Part shown: positions 1 to 11,999 of the stretch, piece after piece
Position numbering within the stretch: the first letter of the stretch is position 1
How the letters are laid out: each line of letters opens with the position of its first letter
Origin: Sphagnum magellanicum
Taxonomy: Eukaryota > Streptophyta > Sphagnopsida > Sphagnales > Sphagnaceae
Direction: 5' to 3'
Assembly: GCA_021904315.1 (NCBI GenBank)
Contig: CM038917.1
Coordinates: 13,252,041 to 13,316,040 of the forward strand
DNA: 64,000 nucleotides
Made by a program: the position numbers and the translations under genes
The notes under the pieces: generated by a model
Told to the model about the DNA's origin: nothing
What the model saw: the letters and a program-made list of their open reading frames with translations, nothing else
Database searches by the model: none

Positions 1-588
1 CAACGAAGGCACTCGACAGAATAGTGAAGACATGGTGGTGTTTATAATCCACACAAATGACTTCAACATTTAACTGTCAAAAAACACTTGATGACCTATT
101 GCAACTGTGCCCTGGGGCAAACCTAGTTACTGAGGTCATTAACATGCCAAGAAAACCCAAAGAATGGAAATATTCTCTCCATTCATTCACAGTGATCAAA
201 GTCTTCTCACAGTAAGCATCCAGGATCACAGGAACCTAAGCAAATGGGGTAGAAATTAAGGACTACAACATGTGGCCATACATGCTTACTTCAAATCTCA
301 CAAACTCTTTTGTGGTTCTGTCCTAGAATCAGTCTTTACTACTTTAGTTCCCTTTGTAGAAACCCAAGGTTACACTCTCAGGAAACGACCTTGCAATGAA
401 CACCAGCTCATGCTATTCCGAGCTTTGGAAACTAATAATGACACAAGTAAAATTTCTGTGTGGGGTGGTAAGGTCACATATTCTTAAGCTCGTATTCACA
501 GTAATCACCTTCATCAGTTTTTTCTAGCAGAAATAAGATGTAGAAGTTCCAATCCACATGCATTTGGGGGATTATAAGAATACAGAAT
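1..588 (-). other. Intron 1 of the ABC1K-like gene (partial)
   Basis: This stretch lies downstream (minus strand) of the splice donor that ends the ABC1K-like first exon near 599. I read it in reverse complement looking for the expected next block, the conserved ABC1 segment after the N-terminal region, and did not find it. I therefore treat it as intron, with the rest of the gene beyond the left edge. A short plus-strand ORF at 272-487 has no recognisable similarity and is probably chance. Confidence 0.45.
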
Positions 589-598
589 TAGCATGGTA

Positions 599-1121
599 CC
601 TTGAGAGGTTGCCGTCCATAACGCTGAGATAGAACTTCTGCATTATACTCCGTCGCTTGCGTGGCCCTCAGGCCTGCCCGTCTCTCAGCATCCCTCTCAT
701 TCATCTCCGCAATTCGAAGAAGAGCTGTAGGTGCTTGCCGAGTGACCTCTTTAGGGTCCCTGGTGTTCGCTCCGCTAGTGGCTGAGGAATCCCCCGCAGC
801 TGCGTCGTTTGGTAGCACCTCCACCAAAACGGCTGTTACAACACCCGCTCGTCGTGGCTGACTCATGTTCTCGTACACACGTTCTTGAAAGAATAACTTC
901 TTCGTCTTATTCAGCGAAGAAGAAGCTGGCGGCAGCGCTTTCTCGATTCCACCGTGCCGCCATCCAACTGTAGTTGCCGAACGAATCCTTCTGGGCAAAG
1001 CGCGAACATCTTCAAAACGGCTCGAAGAAGAAGGAGAAGAGAAGAAGATCAAACGCGAAGTCGTGGTCGACGACGAAACGCCCATGGCTAGAGCCAGAGA
1101 ACAAGAAGAAGGCAGAGCCAT
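599..1121 (-). CDS. ABC1K-family (ABC1K3-like) plastid atypical kinase, first exon only
   Basis: The exon encodes an N-terminus rich in Ser, Ala and Arg, typical of a chloroplast transit peptide, followed by a block ending YNAEVLSQRYGRQPLK. That ending resembles the segment just before the conserved ABC1/UbiB atypical kinase domain, and I recall it as closest to plant ABC1K3. Family members sit on plastoglobules and influence prenylquinone metabolism. The exon ends with a good donor, AAG followed by GTACCA on the minus strand, at about 599/598. I chose the Met at 1121 because the upstream Met (1205) adds residues unlike a transit peptide; another in-frame Met lies about 13 codons downstream. 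The kinase domain itself is not in the window, so the assignment rests on the short C-terminal block of this exon. The subfamily is less certain than the family. Confidence 0.55.
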
Positions 1122-1205
1122 AACTGAAGAAGCAGCTCTACAGGAGGTCGATTCAACATATATTGTCACAACCCAATTTCTCTCTCCATGGCCACTTGAA
1201 TGCAC

Positions 1206-3879
1206 CCGGAATCGAAAACAAAAAGCCCCATCACACTAAATACTAACTACAACCCTGCTAATGCAATTCTCTACAACAACATAATGCAGCTAACTATTTT
1301 GGATTTCTAATTCTCTGCTTCCAAACTCTGTTTTGATCAATGTTCGTCAAGCTTTTAAGTCCCGGTACAGTCGTTGTAGGTCCAAGTACATCAAAAGACT
1401 GCCGATGCTACTATGGACCATCATCAACGATCTACTAACTTTCTCGGTTTCAGAGAGCAACAGCATAGACACAAAAAAACAAAATGAAAGGATATGACAT
1501 GACCGTGCAACAACCGGTGCAACAACAACTTCGAAGAATAATAAGACAGCAGCAGCAGCAGCAATTGGTTCATGGATTCGGGATTAGGGGTTTACACGTT
1601 TACACGCAAGTCTTGCGTGGCCCCTTGGTGTCTCTCTAGTTTTACCGGGCAGTTAGCCAACGGATAATGATAAGCTTTCTTTTTTTCTAGCGCCCACCAT
1701 AATCTAGTTCTCCAAAAGAAACCCATCTCACAGGATTCTCTCTACACGTTACCTACATGATGATCCAACAAGCCCCGACTGAGAAGCTACAACTCTCAAC
1801 CACGTAAATGGGGGTGAGTTCTGGCCGGTCCTCGAGAGATTGGCCTACCCAATGCAGCAGCACATACTACGACTTTTTTCAGCCCACTAGATGGATTCTG
1901 CCCGGGAGTTGAGATCTGCAATTTTTGTGGGGCCAGGCTACTGCGCTACTGCCCGTGAGAGAGGAGAGAGCGCTAGCATTACAGGAACCACTTCTGTTCA
2001 TGAAGGGCCCACTTCCGAGTGCCTGCAACTGTCTCTGAAGGGCCCCAGTGAACCAGAACCCAACAACACACACCAATGAATGAAATTCAGCTAGTTGTGG
2101 ATGAAGAAGCCCCCCAACTGAGTTCAGTTCAGCACCGAGCCTGTAACCTTTTCCCTGGAATCCTTGTTTTACATTGGTTACCCATGTGGTATCAAGTCAA
2201 TGGTGGATGAACCCCAACTCTACCAGTTATTAATGGATGGGATTCCACATTGTGATTTAGTTGTGGATGTAGAGCATTCAACCAGTGCAATGAAAATTAC
2301 ATTTAACATCAGGTTCTATGCTAGGGTAAATAGGCTGGTGAGCAAACACTTAAGAACTCAAAAGAGGTCGAATTGTAACACATTGTTCCTTTGATTTTGT
2401 AGCTCAAAGAACATTTGTAACATTTGTTTGATTGTTGCATCTTTTCCTCTGGAGTAGAAAGAAGTTTTGTAAAGCCCTAGTTGGTGCACCCATCAAGTTT
2501 TAAATCACTCAAAACAGACTAAAAATGAGGAAAATATGAAGCTGGAACTAGAGGGTGGTATGGAGCTATTTAAAATTTTTTTTTGAAGCAAACTATCACC
2601 CATTCTCTTCCTGTGTTTGTCACGTGGTTCTGTTTCTTCTGATGTTCAAAGAACATTTGTAACCCTCCAGTTTGCGAATCCAATGACACAAAATTGGTCA
2701 ATTTGGTTCAAGAATGTGAAAGTGTTGAAAAATATTCGATGATAAGTACGTGTTTGATGATGAGCGGTTCTACTTATTACTACCTATTACACAATATAAG
2801 TGCCCAACATGAAATTTCTCAAATTTTTTGATTGTATTTGTGTCATGACTCATCATCACAAACTCTTCAAGTATCTCTGGTATTATATGTTCCCAGATTA
2901 AAAAAGTGTGGTATCGGTAGTGGTTAAAGACCATGGGTTTTGAGTGAAAGAATTCAGGTTGAAATCTTTCACAACTGTCATGTTCTTCCTCGACTGCGAA
3001 GTGTGACCAAGTTTGGGGAGAACATCTTGGGAAAGAAGATGGCTTTGGGAAAAAGACTTGAACATGAATCTTCCACTCAAAGAAAAGCCCTTTAATCATT
3101 GTGCACTTCCCCTTTCTTATTTCAAAATGCCTGATGCTAAGCAATGAGCATACTTAAAACAGATTCTATCATAAATAGAAAAATGTGTGATACTGATACA
3201 TAGTTAAAAAAGTTATCATAATAGAAGAATGTGATATTCAGTACATCTAAAACGTTTGTTATAATCTGAGTCCAAGAAAAGAATTTGAGCAAGTTGTTTG
3301 GTGTTTGAGTCATTCGAATTACTTTAGCAGCGCCAACAATCTTTGAAACTGCTTCTGGGTGCACATGAAAGCACAGCTCAGAGTCTTCATGACAAGCCAT
3401 CATTCAGGTTCTTCTACACTTTCCTTCCAGTCTGCGAAAGCATGTATTCTTTGTGCACAATCAAAATTTAGAAAGTAAATTGAAGTGTGAGACCTAAAGA
3501 TCATCTTCGACTGAAACTCTATAGTAAGTTGTACACTGGTGCAATGGATTCTATGACAATGCTCTTTCTTCTTTACAAACATTTCAAATGTGTCATCAGG
3601 AGACCAACTACATAGTAATGTGCCTAATAGATCTCATGGAGGAAATTCAGGAGTGTTGCTGCACTAACCGTTGTTGCAGCACGTTTCTGCATCTCCAGCG
3701 GTGTCTCTGCAATCGTTAAACTGTCTCTCCCTGCTCTTTTCTTTCATTTTGCAAGGCATTAGGTTTTGTCATTTCAATTGTCTCACACATTGACTCATTA
3801 ACACCAAAGGGAGTCCATTTGTGTTGTCTAATTTCAGCATTTTCTGAACATGGTAACTGAGCTTGCAGGTGGGAGCTCT
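1206..3879. other. Intergenic, no gene recognised
   Basis: The first part (about 1206-2080) has moderate GC and includes a short CAG repeat near 1550; it probably contains the promoter and leader of the minus-strand ABC1K-like gene. From about 2160 to 3600 there are several short ORFs on both strands. None shows a domain, signal sequence or splice pattern that I recognise. The minus-strand ORFs at 2770-3144, 3137-3403 and 3400-3582 overlap or abut in different frames and could be fragments of something decayed, but I cannot say what. Confidence 0.4.
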
Positions 3880-4988
3880 TCAATTGTGCATTGGCGGGTT
3901 TACAGACAGTGAGCTTCTGTTCTTGAGTTCACTGTTTGTGTTGTGAGGTATGCTTGATTGCACTTTGCCAGAAAGACTTTGTGACATTGCCATAATTTGA
4001 GCATTTTTTGTGGCGCCTTGTATTGGTTTCACCATAGTTCTTATCCATCGATCAACAATAGTTTCAGCCATGATTGTGACCAAACAAAAAACATCTAGGA
4101 AGTATGGTGAGCCAAATGAAACTTGCGAGGTGCAGGAGGCAGTATCACTACGGACATGTTCCTTCTGAACTGGAGATCGAGATTGCTGGGAGTCGAGGTG
4201 ATCATTATTGCAGGGGAGTGCGCGTAGAATGTCATAACTTCTGTGTTGAGTAATGTCCATTGGGCGGCTCCCAACAAGGTTGCCATGGATTTTAGCGGTC
4301 GCCGTTGGACGACCGCTATATACCTTCGTGTCCGGACGGCGGCTTTTGCCAAGTGCTCTGCCTTGGTGGGCGACGCGTGCGTGACACTCGACACTCCTGC
4401 ATACATGTGCTGACAACTGGCTGCTGCATTGCGACGCTGGTCGTTTGGCCGCGCGGCTTTGCAAAGTTTCGAGTCTTGATGGCAATCGGAAGCCACGAGA
4501 GTTAGCATTTTCATTTTTGCATTTAGAGCGGCACATGAGATGTGTTATGCTTTTAAGTACGCGATTGCCCTTTCTTGACAATAATTCATTAGAAGAGAGC
4601 TTTGTTCTTCTGCCCCAATTGAGTTAGTAACGAACTTCTGCTTTTTTGTTTTCTGCGATTTTTTTTTTTTGGGCGGTTTCTTCTTTCGCGGGAGGTCTCG
4701 GCGTCGTTTTCTACAGAGGTAATATGTCTCTTCTTGTATTTCATGTCTCTATTGTTGTGGTTGTTCTTAAATTGTTGTTGCAAGGCGCTGCATGTATCAA
4801 GCGACGAATGAGATTGTTGTGGTTGAGATAGTTTTCATTTTTTGGAAGCAGGATTGGAAGTCTAGGAGTTCTCTTTTGAAGCGATTTGTTTTACAGAAAG
4901 CATATTAAGGTTTTCTTTTCAAGTTCGCTGTGAAGTAGGGATTTAATTTATCTCGTTGGACGTTATAAACAGTTGTTGAGCGCGAGAG
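3880..4988 (+). promoter_or_regulatory. Upstream region of the LEA-like gene
   Basis: This is about 1.1 kb of moderate-GC DNA before the LEA-like start codon. It includes the word GACGCGTGCGTGAC around 4370, which resembles the CE3-type coupling element (core CGCGTG) found near ABA-response elements in some plant LEA promoters. A TTATAAAC sequence lies at 4963-4970, but it is only about 20 bp from the ATG, so I do not claim it as the TATA box. The 233-codon minus-strand ORF at 3880-4581 has no recognisable motif and is probably an accident of composition. The regulatory reading is inference only. Confidence 0.25.
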
Positions 4989-6084
4989 ATGGCGACGATG
5001 AGATCGGCACCATCTTTGTTGCTGAAGTTTCTTCAGCGAAGTACAGCTTTTCAGGTTAAATTTTTTTGTTGTTCTTGGCCGAGTACCGGCAAATTCTGGT
5101 TGAAAAATCTTGGCGCGCTCAAAATCCGTTGGATGTTTCTTTAGACAGTTTGTACATCTAGGATGCCGCTGCCCATACGTTTACTACTTGTGGATTCAGT
5201 CTTCTTTGCAGATTGGCATCTGACATTTCAGAATTTCTAGAGCAACCTGAATTTCAGATGATTTGTTCTGAGCGCGATGGTTGAGATAATGGTGATGGCA
5301 GGTGGCAAGGTACCAGCAGCCTCATCAGCCTTTTCCAAGGGGCCAGATCGCAATTACTACTCCTCTCTTTGCATCACCTCCATCACAGGGACTTTTGAGG
5401 CGTTTCTTCGCGGCTGATGGCTGGCAGGTCTGGTTCCTTGTCACCGCATTTTACCCTTGCTAAACCACATACTTGATCGGCCCACTTTCCACAGAGTACC
5501 CTGTTTTCCTGCATTCCTTTTTTTTAGAGTCCGTTTCTCTAATTACGATAATACCCTCCAAAGTCCTGCAAATTCTGAGAGTAAGGACATGAGCATAGCT
5601 GTTTCATTGAGAAACTAACAATGTGTCTCGGTTTCTTTCTCTACAATTGCAGTCCAGCGCACAAGATCCGGAGCATGTCAAGGAATATGAGAAGGCTAAA
5701 ATGGTCGACGAAGGTGGTGCCGATCATAGCTCCTTTGAAGAAGCTCGCGAGGTAGTGAGAAAAAGTAGAACTGCTCCTCCACAGGATAGTTCTCAGCAAG
5801 CTGTAGAGAATCGGAGTGAGACAACAGAAGCGACTGGGGATTTGAAGAAGACGGCAAAGCAGACTACGAGTGAGGTAGCTGAGAGCGCAAAAGGTACTTC
5901 ACGCAAGGTTGAAGAAACAGTCACAGGCAAAACTCAGGAGGTGAAAGAGGATGGTGAAAGTATAGTGGAAAACGTGAAGGAAACGGTGCAAGGCTTGAAG
6001 GATGTTGGAGTTGAAGCTGCAAAAGCAATCAAAAGAGACACCAAAAAGGTAGCTGAGAAAGTAGGGATCAAGAGTCCAAATTGA
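4989..6084 (+). CDS. Small LEA-like protein with mitochondrial presequence (3 exons)
   Basis: Exons are 4989-5054, 5302-5427 and 5653-6084. All junctions are phase 0 with GT...AG borders, and the product is 207 residues. Exon 1 and most of exon 2 encode an Arg/Ser/Leu-rich, acid-poor N-terminus (MATMRSAPSLLLKFLQRS) ending near LLRRFFAADG, which looks like a mitochondrial presequence with its cleavage region around residues 55-60. Exon 3 encodes a very hydrophilic Lys/Glu/Thr-rich chain without Cys. It has repeated amphipathic segments, such as KKTAKQTTSEVAESAKG and KETVQGLKDVGVEAAKA, of the LEA_4/group 3 kind. Such proteins are disordered when wet and are thought to protect mitochondrial membranes and enzymes during drying or cold. 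The ATG is the first in a good context and opens the presequence. I am confident in the gene model; the LEA call rests on composition and repeat style. Confidence 0.8.
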
Positions 6085-7520
6085 GAAGGGTTGCATACAT
6101 TTTTGAATGCACATATTTGCAAGACAAAGTATGGTACAAAAGTTTCTGCCTTCAATTTTTCAATGATGGGAGCTGTCTGGACTCTGAAGGCATCCCAGAT
6201 TACTCTCTGACCAGAGAATTACTTTAAGGTATTATTGTATGATTGACCATTACATTCCCTGAGGAACTTGACACTCTTCTCCTTGCAGAAAGGGTTTGGG
6301 ATATTTTGGACATCAAGTAACATTACTGATATACTGCCTTACAATTGTCATTGGGAGGTGTGTACATAAAATGCTTGCAGTTCACTAATAGTTACCCAAA
6401 ATTGTCCTTGGGACATGTATATGGCCTGCATTGCAGTTCACAAATGGAATGGTCATGGTTTTCTGACTGCAAGATTAAATCCTCTGAGAAGAGGAATAAT
6501 CTCCTTGCCTGATTTTGAAATGGGGGAAACATGTCAGAGATTAGTTGTAGTTGCAACAAGTGGCTATTGTCATGATGGTGCAAATTTCAGATGCATCTAT
6601 AGAAGCTGCTTTGGCAATAGCCAGATGGTCAGAGCTGGATATCTTATGTAGAGAACTTCAGTGTTGCAAGAACTGTGTATCTTAACTCATTCTTGTAAAG
6701 ATGAAATGCATACTATGTCTATTATGTGGGAGTGATTTACAGTAGACCAATGATTATATGAAAAGGAGTATTCAGATATGCATCTTGGACGCATGGAAAT
6801 AAATCAAAAGTTGGGAATGAGATGTCACTACATGAAATATTTCATTTCATAATATACTCTTTGTTGATCAGTTAGTACCTCTCACATGTACAAAAAAAAA
6901 ATGAAAGAACAAAGTCACTCTCCCCACCACAGGTGCTTTTCAAGGAAATCCTAAGCGGTATATTGGTTTTTATTATTTAGAATCATTTAAAACTTCTAGA
7001 CCTGCACAGATGGGAAGGAGCTGTGTCTTTGCAGCTGAAGATCCACTGTGCCTGTACCTAAGCATCACATTCAGAGCTGAAGCTATGATGACAGGCACAG
7101 ATCAGCTGTGGCTTTTCAGGTGGCAACTACTGCTTGCAGCACATGCTTAAATGCAATCACCACCATCTCATGAATGCATAGGGACTCAACATGGGGCAGT
7201 TTCTTTGCCAGCTCTGCCTGTGAAATGTCAGAGGACTCAAAGATTTAGCAACCCAGCAAAATATTTTGAGAAATGGATGGGCATCAACTCAGATAATTTC
7301 ACCACAAAAGGTCTAGAGTTTGTCACCACACAGCTCAAAGAGCACATTAATAAGCCCTGAGTGTGCATGAAGTCTGTAAGGGTGTGGCCATCAATGGGTG
7401 TCAGTGGACCCAAAATCGGCTACCTGGTAACACATATCACCCCATTGTCAACTACTCAGTATAACACTCAGTTTCAGACAAAACAGGCTCAATAAGAAAA
7501 TCTATTGTGAAACATCTACC
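6085..7520. other. 3' region of the LEA-like gene and intergenic DNA
   Basis: The first few hundred bases are probably the 3' UTR of the LEA-like gene. The rest has ordinary AT content. Short ORFs at 6415-6651 (+) and 7151-7360 (+) have no family I recognise. No tRNA-like, hairpin or tandem-repeat structure stood out. Confidence 0.35.
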
Positions 7521-9857
7521 TTCTCTAATATTGTCAGACCACTCTCTGCTTCATCACTTTTGATCTCAAGATTGACAGCAGCTTAGTTGACCAACCAGCT
7601 TGAGCAAAGGGATATCATCATAGTGGCACTGTGCACCTTCCACAAGCTCTTCCGTAGACTGTTCAACACCAGAACATCACCCAAGATTACACATGTTGAG
7701 GTCCATCACAAAAAAGAAACTAAAGAACACTCCAACAATGTGGCACACAAGCAGTTAGGTTTTGAGTAACATGGGAATTGGCATGTTGGGAGTGCAGACC
7801 TGTGGCAGTTTCTTCGAGGCAAGCAAATTCATCTGGAGAAGTTGTGCCATCAAATGCACATGTGCTCCTGGCTTCTTCTGTCCCTTCTCATCATCCTCAC
7901 CGAAGTTTTCTGTAGTCTGATCTCCTTCATTTTTGGTCTTTTGGTTGATATAACTATCTGCAAGCAGTGAGAGAGGATGTTAGAAGTGCACAAAGTAGAG
8001 CTTTGACAAATTCAGTAAGGAAACCAAAGCCAAAATGACACACTGCTGACTGGAAGAGACAATAGAGAGGGGTATGTATATGTTCCCACCTTCTTCCTTG
8101 GAAATATCCTGTTTCATATCGAGATCAGGCACCAATGAGGTGCTTTAGAGGTTTTTTACTCCCAGCTGAAGGACCATTAACCCCTTCCTTTGCTTTAGCT
8201 TCAGCTGTGTCCTTCTGAGTTGCTGCCTGAGTCTGCAATTGTTGCACTCAACAAGTGCCAAGCTCCCACTGGAAGCAGTCACAGCTACTGCTCTTACTCT
8301 CTTGTTGCACAAGTGCAAGGCTCTCTTCCAACATGTAATTCACCAAGGCACCTGCATTCTGTAGCTCCTCTGGGTGGACAGCTCGACCTGACAGCCTGTG
8401 TAGGAGGGTGCAGAGGCTGAACACAACAATCAAATTATCAGGAAACTTGAGGATTCAATAATTGACATAACTGGAAATTGTTTAGTTCCATTAGTGTCAT
8501 GAGGGTTTTGTGATCATGGCCCAATGTATGTGTGAGAGGGAAGCACCTGTTCAAGTTCAAAGCATTTGCTCCACCTTCTGGGTGCTCTTCTACAGCTAGA
8601 TCAGTGGGGAGCACTCTTCCACTGCAATAGGGGGTAGCACCCATGTGTTTCCTCCAAATCCATAGGGTAGATTTCCAAACTGCAAAACATAGTAAGGCTT
8701 CCTGAACTTGCAAAGGGCAATAGAGCATTCGACACATTGCATATCATCTGTCTACATACTGGGGACTCCCCATTTCAATGGAATGGACCACCATATCTTA
8801 TTACACTGCACAAAGGCTTTCATCAAATCATCATATGTCATATGCTTCTGATCACCAGTTCTTCCCAAATGCTAGGGAATAGCAGAATTTTTGATTCAGA
8901 ACTATAGTGACCAAAGAGGGCAATGCATATGAAGTATTAAGTTTCAGGACAAGTGCTATCATCATATGACAAAAGGAGAAGAGATTGTCTTGAACTTGAA
9001 CACATCTTAGTGAGGGCTTTGTTTCAGTGTTAGAGCAATGCAACCAGTATTCAGTCACGTAGTTGCTACTTGCTGCAGCTGGAGAATCCTTTAATATCAA
9101 AGGCTACCCATCACAAAGCCTCACCTGCTAATCCTACAGATGTCAAAGAAGATTCATAACAATAGGGCAACATGTATAAAGATACTCTCCAAAGAATTAG
9201 TTGCTTCTTTAGCACAGCACTCAAGTTACTCCAGGACATGACAAAAGGAAGCATTCAAAAACCCACATGAAGAACAAAGAAGTCCTCCACTCAATTTTTA
9301 TCCAGGGTCTGTTTCCATGAGCAGCACAAAACAATTGACAAAATCAGAAGCAAACCTTCACGAAATTCAGCAGAACACTAGCAGAAGCCCTAGTACAGGA
9401 CTGCAAGACATCGGATATCACCACTATCCAAGCACTGTCCATAAAAAAAGTTGACAAAAATTCACTATTGAATGAAGGTTTTCATGTATCTCTGCAATAC
9501 ACAGGGAAACTATCTGAAATGATCCTTAAGACTCTCTGAAAGTATGGAGTACTTACATTGAAGAGGGGCAGGGGGGTGAGTTTAGACGAGGAAATGACAG
9601 AAACTCAAACCTGGTCAACCTTCGATGGTGGGTACATTGCATTCCAGTCATGTCCCCCTTCTCTGTGGCCTCTTTTGCGGCAGATACATGGCTCCTGCAG
9701 CCTCTGGCTTGCACTCGAAAACTCTTTTCTCCCTTTTTATAACAACAGCTCTGTCAGTCTCTGCCCTGGAGACTGACTCAATGGCGTGAGCACTGGCTTC
9801 TTTTAAGCGCTCAAAGTCTTCGCTTGCTGGGGGCAGATTGCCGTTAGCTTCAGCCAT
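7521..9857 (-). pseudogene. Spliced gene remnant, family unknown, with several frameshifts
   Basis: On the minus strand I can follow a chain of exon-like blocks with good splice sites: about 9857-9557 (starts MAEANGNLPPASEDFERLKE, ends at a strong GTAAGT donor), 8621-8547 (contains TDLAVEEHPEGGANALNLN), 8416-8298 (LSGRAVHPEELQNA), 8232-8090 (TQAATQKDTAEAKAKEG, later VPDLDMKQDISKEE), 7967-7800 (SYINQKTKNEGDQTTENFG) and perhaps 7565-7521 (IKSDEAESGLTILEK). The frame breaks repeatedly. In the first exon one extra A near 9727 and two missing bases near 9685 would be needed to read FSSASQRLQE, then MYL, then AKEATEKGD. The exon near 8232-8090 also needs a shift, near its middle. Neighbouring genes are intact, so this looks like a recent pseudogene, although base-call errors cannot be excluded. 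The predicted chain is hydrophilic and helix-forming at its start. I do not recognise the family. Confidence 0.5.
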
Positions 9858-10790
9858 ACCTACAGGGTTAGAAGCACCTTGTCCAAGGGCTTTTGGTGGG
9901 TTCCAGCTTCAGAGTGTTTCCCAGAGGACCCAAAAGTGGTGGTGCATGAAAAAATATCAAGTAGCCTTCTGACATGGGCAATGGCCGTCTCCTTCCTGTA
10001 ATCCTCTGCCGATAGGGTATGAGAATCACAGTGTTTTTCGAAACAAATTGCTGGCCAAAACTCAGATACCCTGAACGAAGATGGTCATAGGGGATTGAAC
10101 GAAGATGGCCGATGTCAGATGGTCATTAGGGAACTGTTGCAACTCTGCCCCATGTGCTTGCAACTCTGTTCCATATGCTTGTAGCTCTGCCCCATATACG
10201 TCCATGCCCTAAACTCATGGAGATTTGATCTAGATGTTCTCTTTCGAGGTCCCTTTGTACTTTGTAGTCCTTTTGCATGTTCAAGTTCTTGGCTTCTTGT
10301 TTTCAAAATCTGATTTCTTTCACTAGATGGTTTAGGGACGAGCTCCAGCACCCAAGAAAGAAGAGGTGAAAGAGGAAGAAAAGAAAAGAAAAGAAGATTG
10401 CACAAAATTTCAAGCTCTTACTGGCAGAAGTTATTCATTTTAAGGTAGGAATAAGAGAAAAATAACTTATGCATTCTCATCATCTTTGTCCCATCTCCTC
10501 CTCTTAAGAAAAAAGGTTCCAAGATGTTTTTTCTAATGATGAAATCAATCCATTTTGTGGAACTGAAATCTTTTAAAGAATTACAAACCATGCATTGAAG
10601 ACCTTTGAAAGAGGTGTTTTGAAAATTGATTGTTTCAATTGTTGCATTCTTATGTCCTTCAAACATTTGTAGGGTAAATTGTTTCAGGATCACATCTTAT
10701 GCATGTTTGTTCGGAAATGGCTAGCTAGGGCTGCATTCAAGGATCAATTTGTGGATTTTATATTTTTGTGGTTTTAATGTTTTTTGTTAG
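9858..10790. other. Upstream flank of the remnant; short 21-bp tandem repeat
   Basis: At 10140-10202 there are three imperfect copies of a 21-bp unit (CAACTCTGYYCCATRTGCTTG). Just before it, GAACGAAGATGG occurs twice, around 10073 and 10098. The minus-strand ORF at 10115-10405 is made partly of this repeat (alternating HMGQSC and HMEQSC) and is not convincing as a gene. The rest of the stretch shows nothing recognisable. Confidence 0.45.
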
Positions 10791-10935
10791 ATCGTCGTTG
10801 ATAGCACATCACTTGAAGCTTGGCTACAAATTGAGAAAGAAATATGACAAGCTCATCCAAAATCCTGATTGCAAAGAAATTGAAGCTTCTTATTCAAATG
10901 GCAAAAAATGTGTTGGTTTCAAATGTAACTTGTAA
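10791..10935 (+). CDS. Orphan terminal exon, function unknown
   Basis: A T-rich tract ending TTTTTGTTAG is followed by an open frame (phase 1) of 47 residues and a TAA stop. It includes HLKLGYKLRKKYDKLIQ, then NPDCKEIEASYSNGKKCVG. The amino-acid mix and the clear acceptor make this look like the last exon of a real gene or of a captured gene fragment. The stretch before it, 10430-10790, shows no matching upstream exon, so it may be a transposed or decayed piece. I cannot name the family. Confidence 0.3.
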
Positions 10936-11999
10936 GGATGTGAGTTTTCTTCCTTCTCTATCTCAAGCTAAAATTTAATGATACATTTGCATAATCTAAA
11001 TTATGCATGGAATTGTGTTTTGGGTGTTGTACCTGAGAATATGTTTTCTTAAGCTCCTTGACTTCAATTATTATTCTTTGGTGAAATGAAAATGAGAATG
11101 ACAAGTGTAACAAGTGATATTGCATCTTTTGTGACAAACATTGTCAAAGAATGTCAAGCATATACAATGAAAACAATACAAGCTTGGGAATTCTACCTAC
11201 TACCACCACATCCATCTTGTGTAAACATCACCTTTTAGGTCTTCAAAAAATTTCATTAACAAAACTTGTCATAGTAGGTGAAATTTTCAATGTTGTTTCA
11301 TGAAAGAGTTAGTAAGGAAGAAAGCAAGCACTTACTTCCACACTGCCACAACATAGTACTTAAAGAATTATAGGGAGGTGTAGTCTATTTCTTGCAACTT
11401 GCACACAATTTTGTCAAAATTTTCACTATTATCAATGAGGTGAACATTTTATTTTTCTAATTTGGGGTTGTAAGAAAACACACTCTTTTTGCATAGAATT
11501 TAACCTCTTAAAGGATTGATAATTCTTGAATTTTTTTGACCTTGACATTTAGATAGTTCCAATTCTAGGCTTTGTGTTCTAGGTGTTGTGTATCGTGTTT
11601 CTCACCTCACATAAGTTTGTTAGTTTTTGTAATTAGATTTCAAGTAATCCAATTTTCAAGCAGTGACCGAAAAGTATTGGTCACTTGATTTGGTGACCAA
11701 AATTTTGAAGTTGCCTAGTTTTGTGACTTTAAGTTAGCAACCAAAATTTTTAAGTCACTTGGTTTAACAAGCGAAAAATTGGGTGAAATTTTTTTTTTGG
11801 TCATTGAAATTGATTGAACCAAAAAAATTCATCGTTGAAAAAATGGTCAACATAAAATTTAATTAATGAAATTAAAACATCTAGACGAACATCAATGTGA
11901 TGATCAACGCAAAATGAGCACATCACATCATTTTTGACAACCTTGGTTTCTAGTAGCCTAAAATAACCTAAGGTGAAATAATTCATAATAATAATAATT
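10936..11999. other. Intergenic AT-rich DNA with a small GGTCAC repeat patch
   Basis: No gene was recognised. At about 11660-11780 short words such as TTGGTCACTTG, GGTGACCAAAATTTT and AGCAACCAAAATTTT recur in both orientations. The same vocabulary returns at 17120-17750, which suggests two relics of one repeat family. Confidence 0.4.

Noticed and set aside
3880..4581. 233-codon ORF on the minus strand, the longest in the window
   Set aside because: No domain, no signal and odd composition. It lies in the upstream region of the LEA-like gene, with competing ORFs in other frames.
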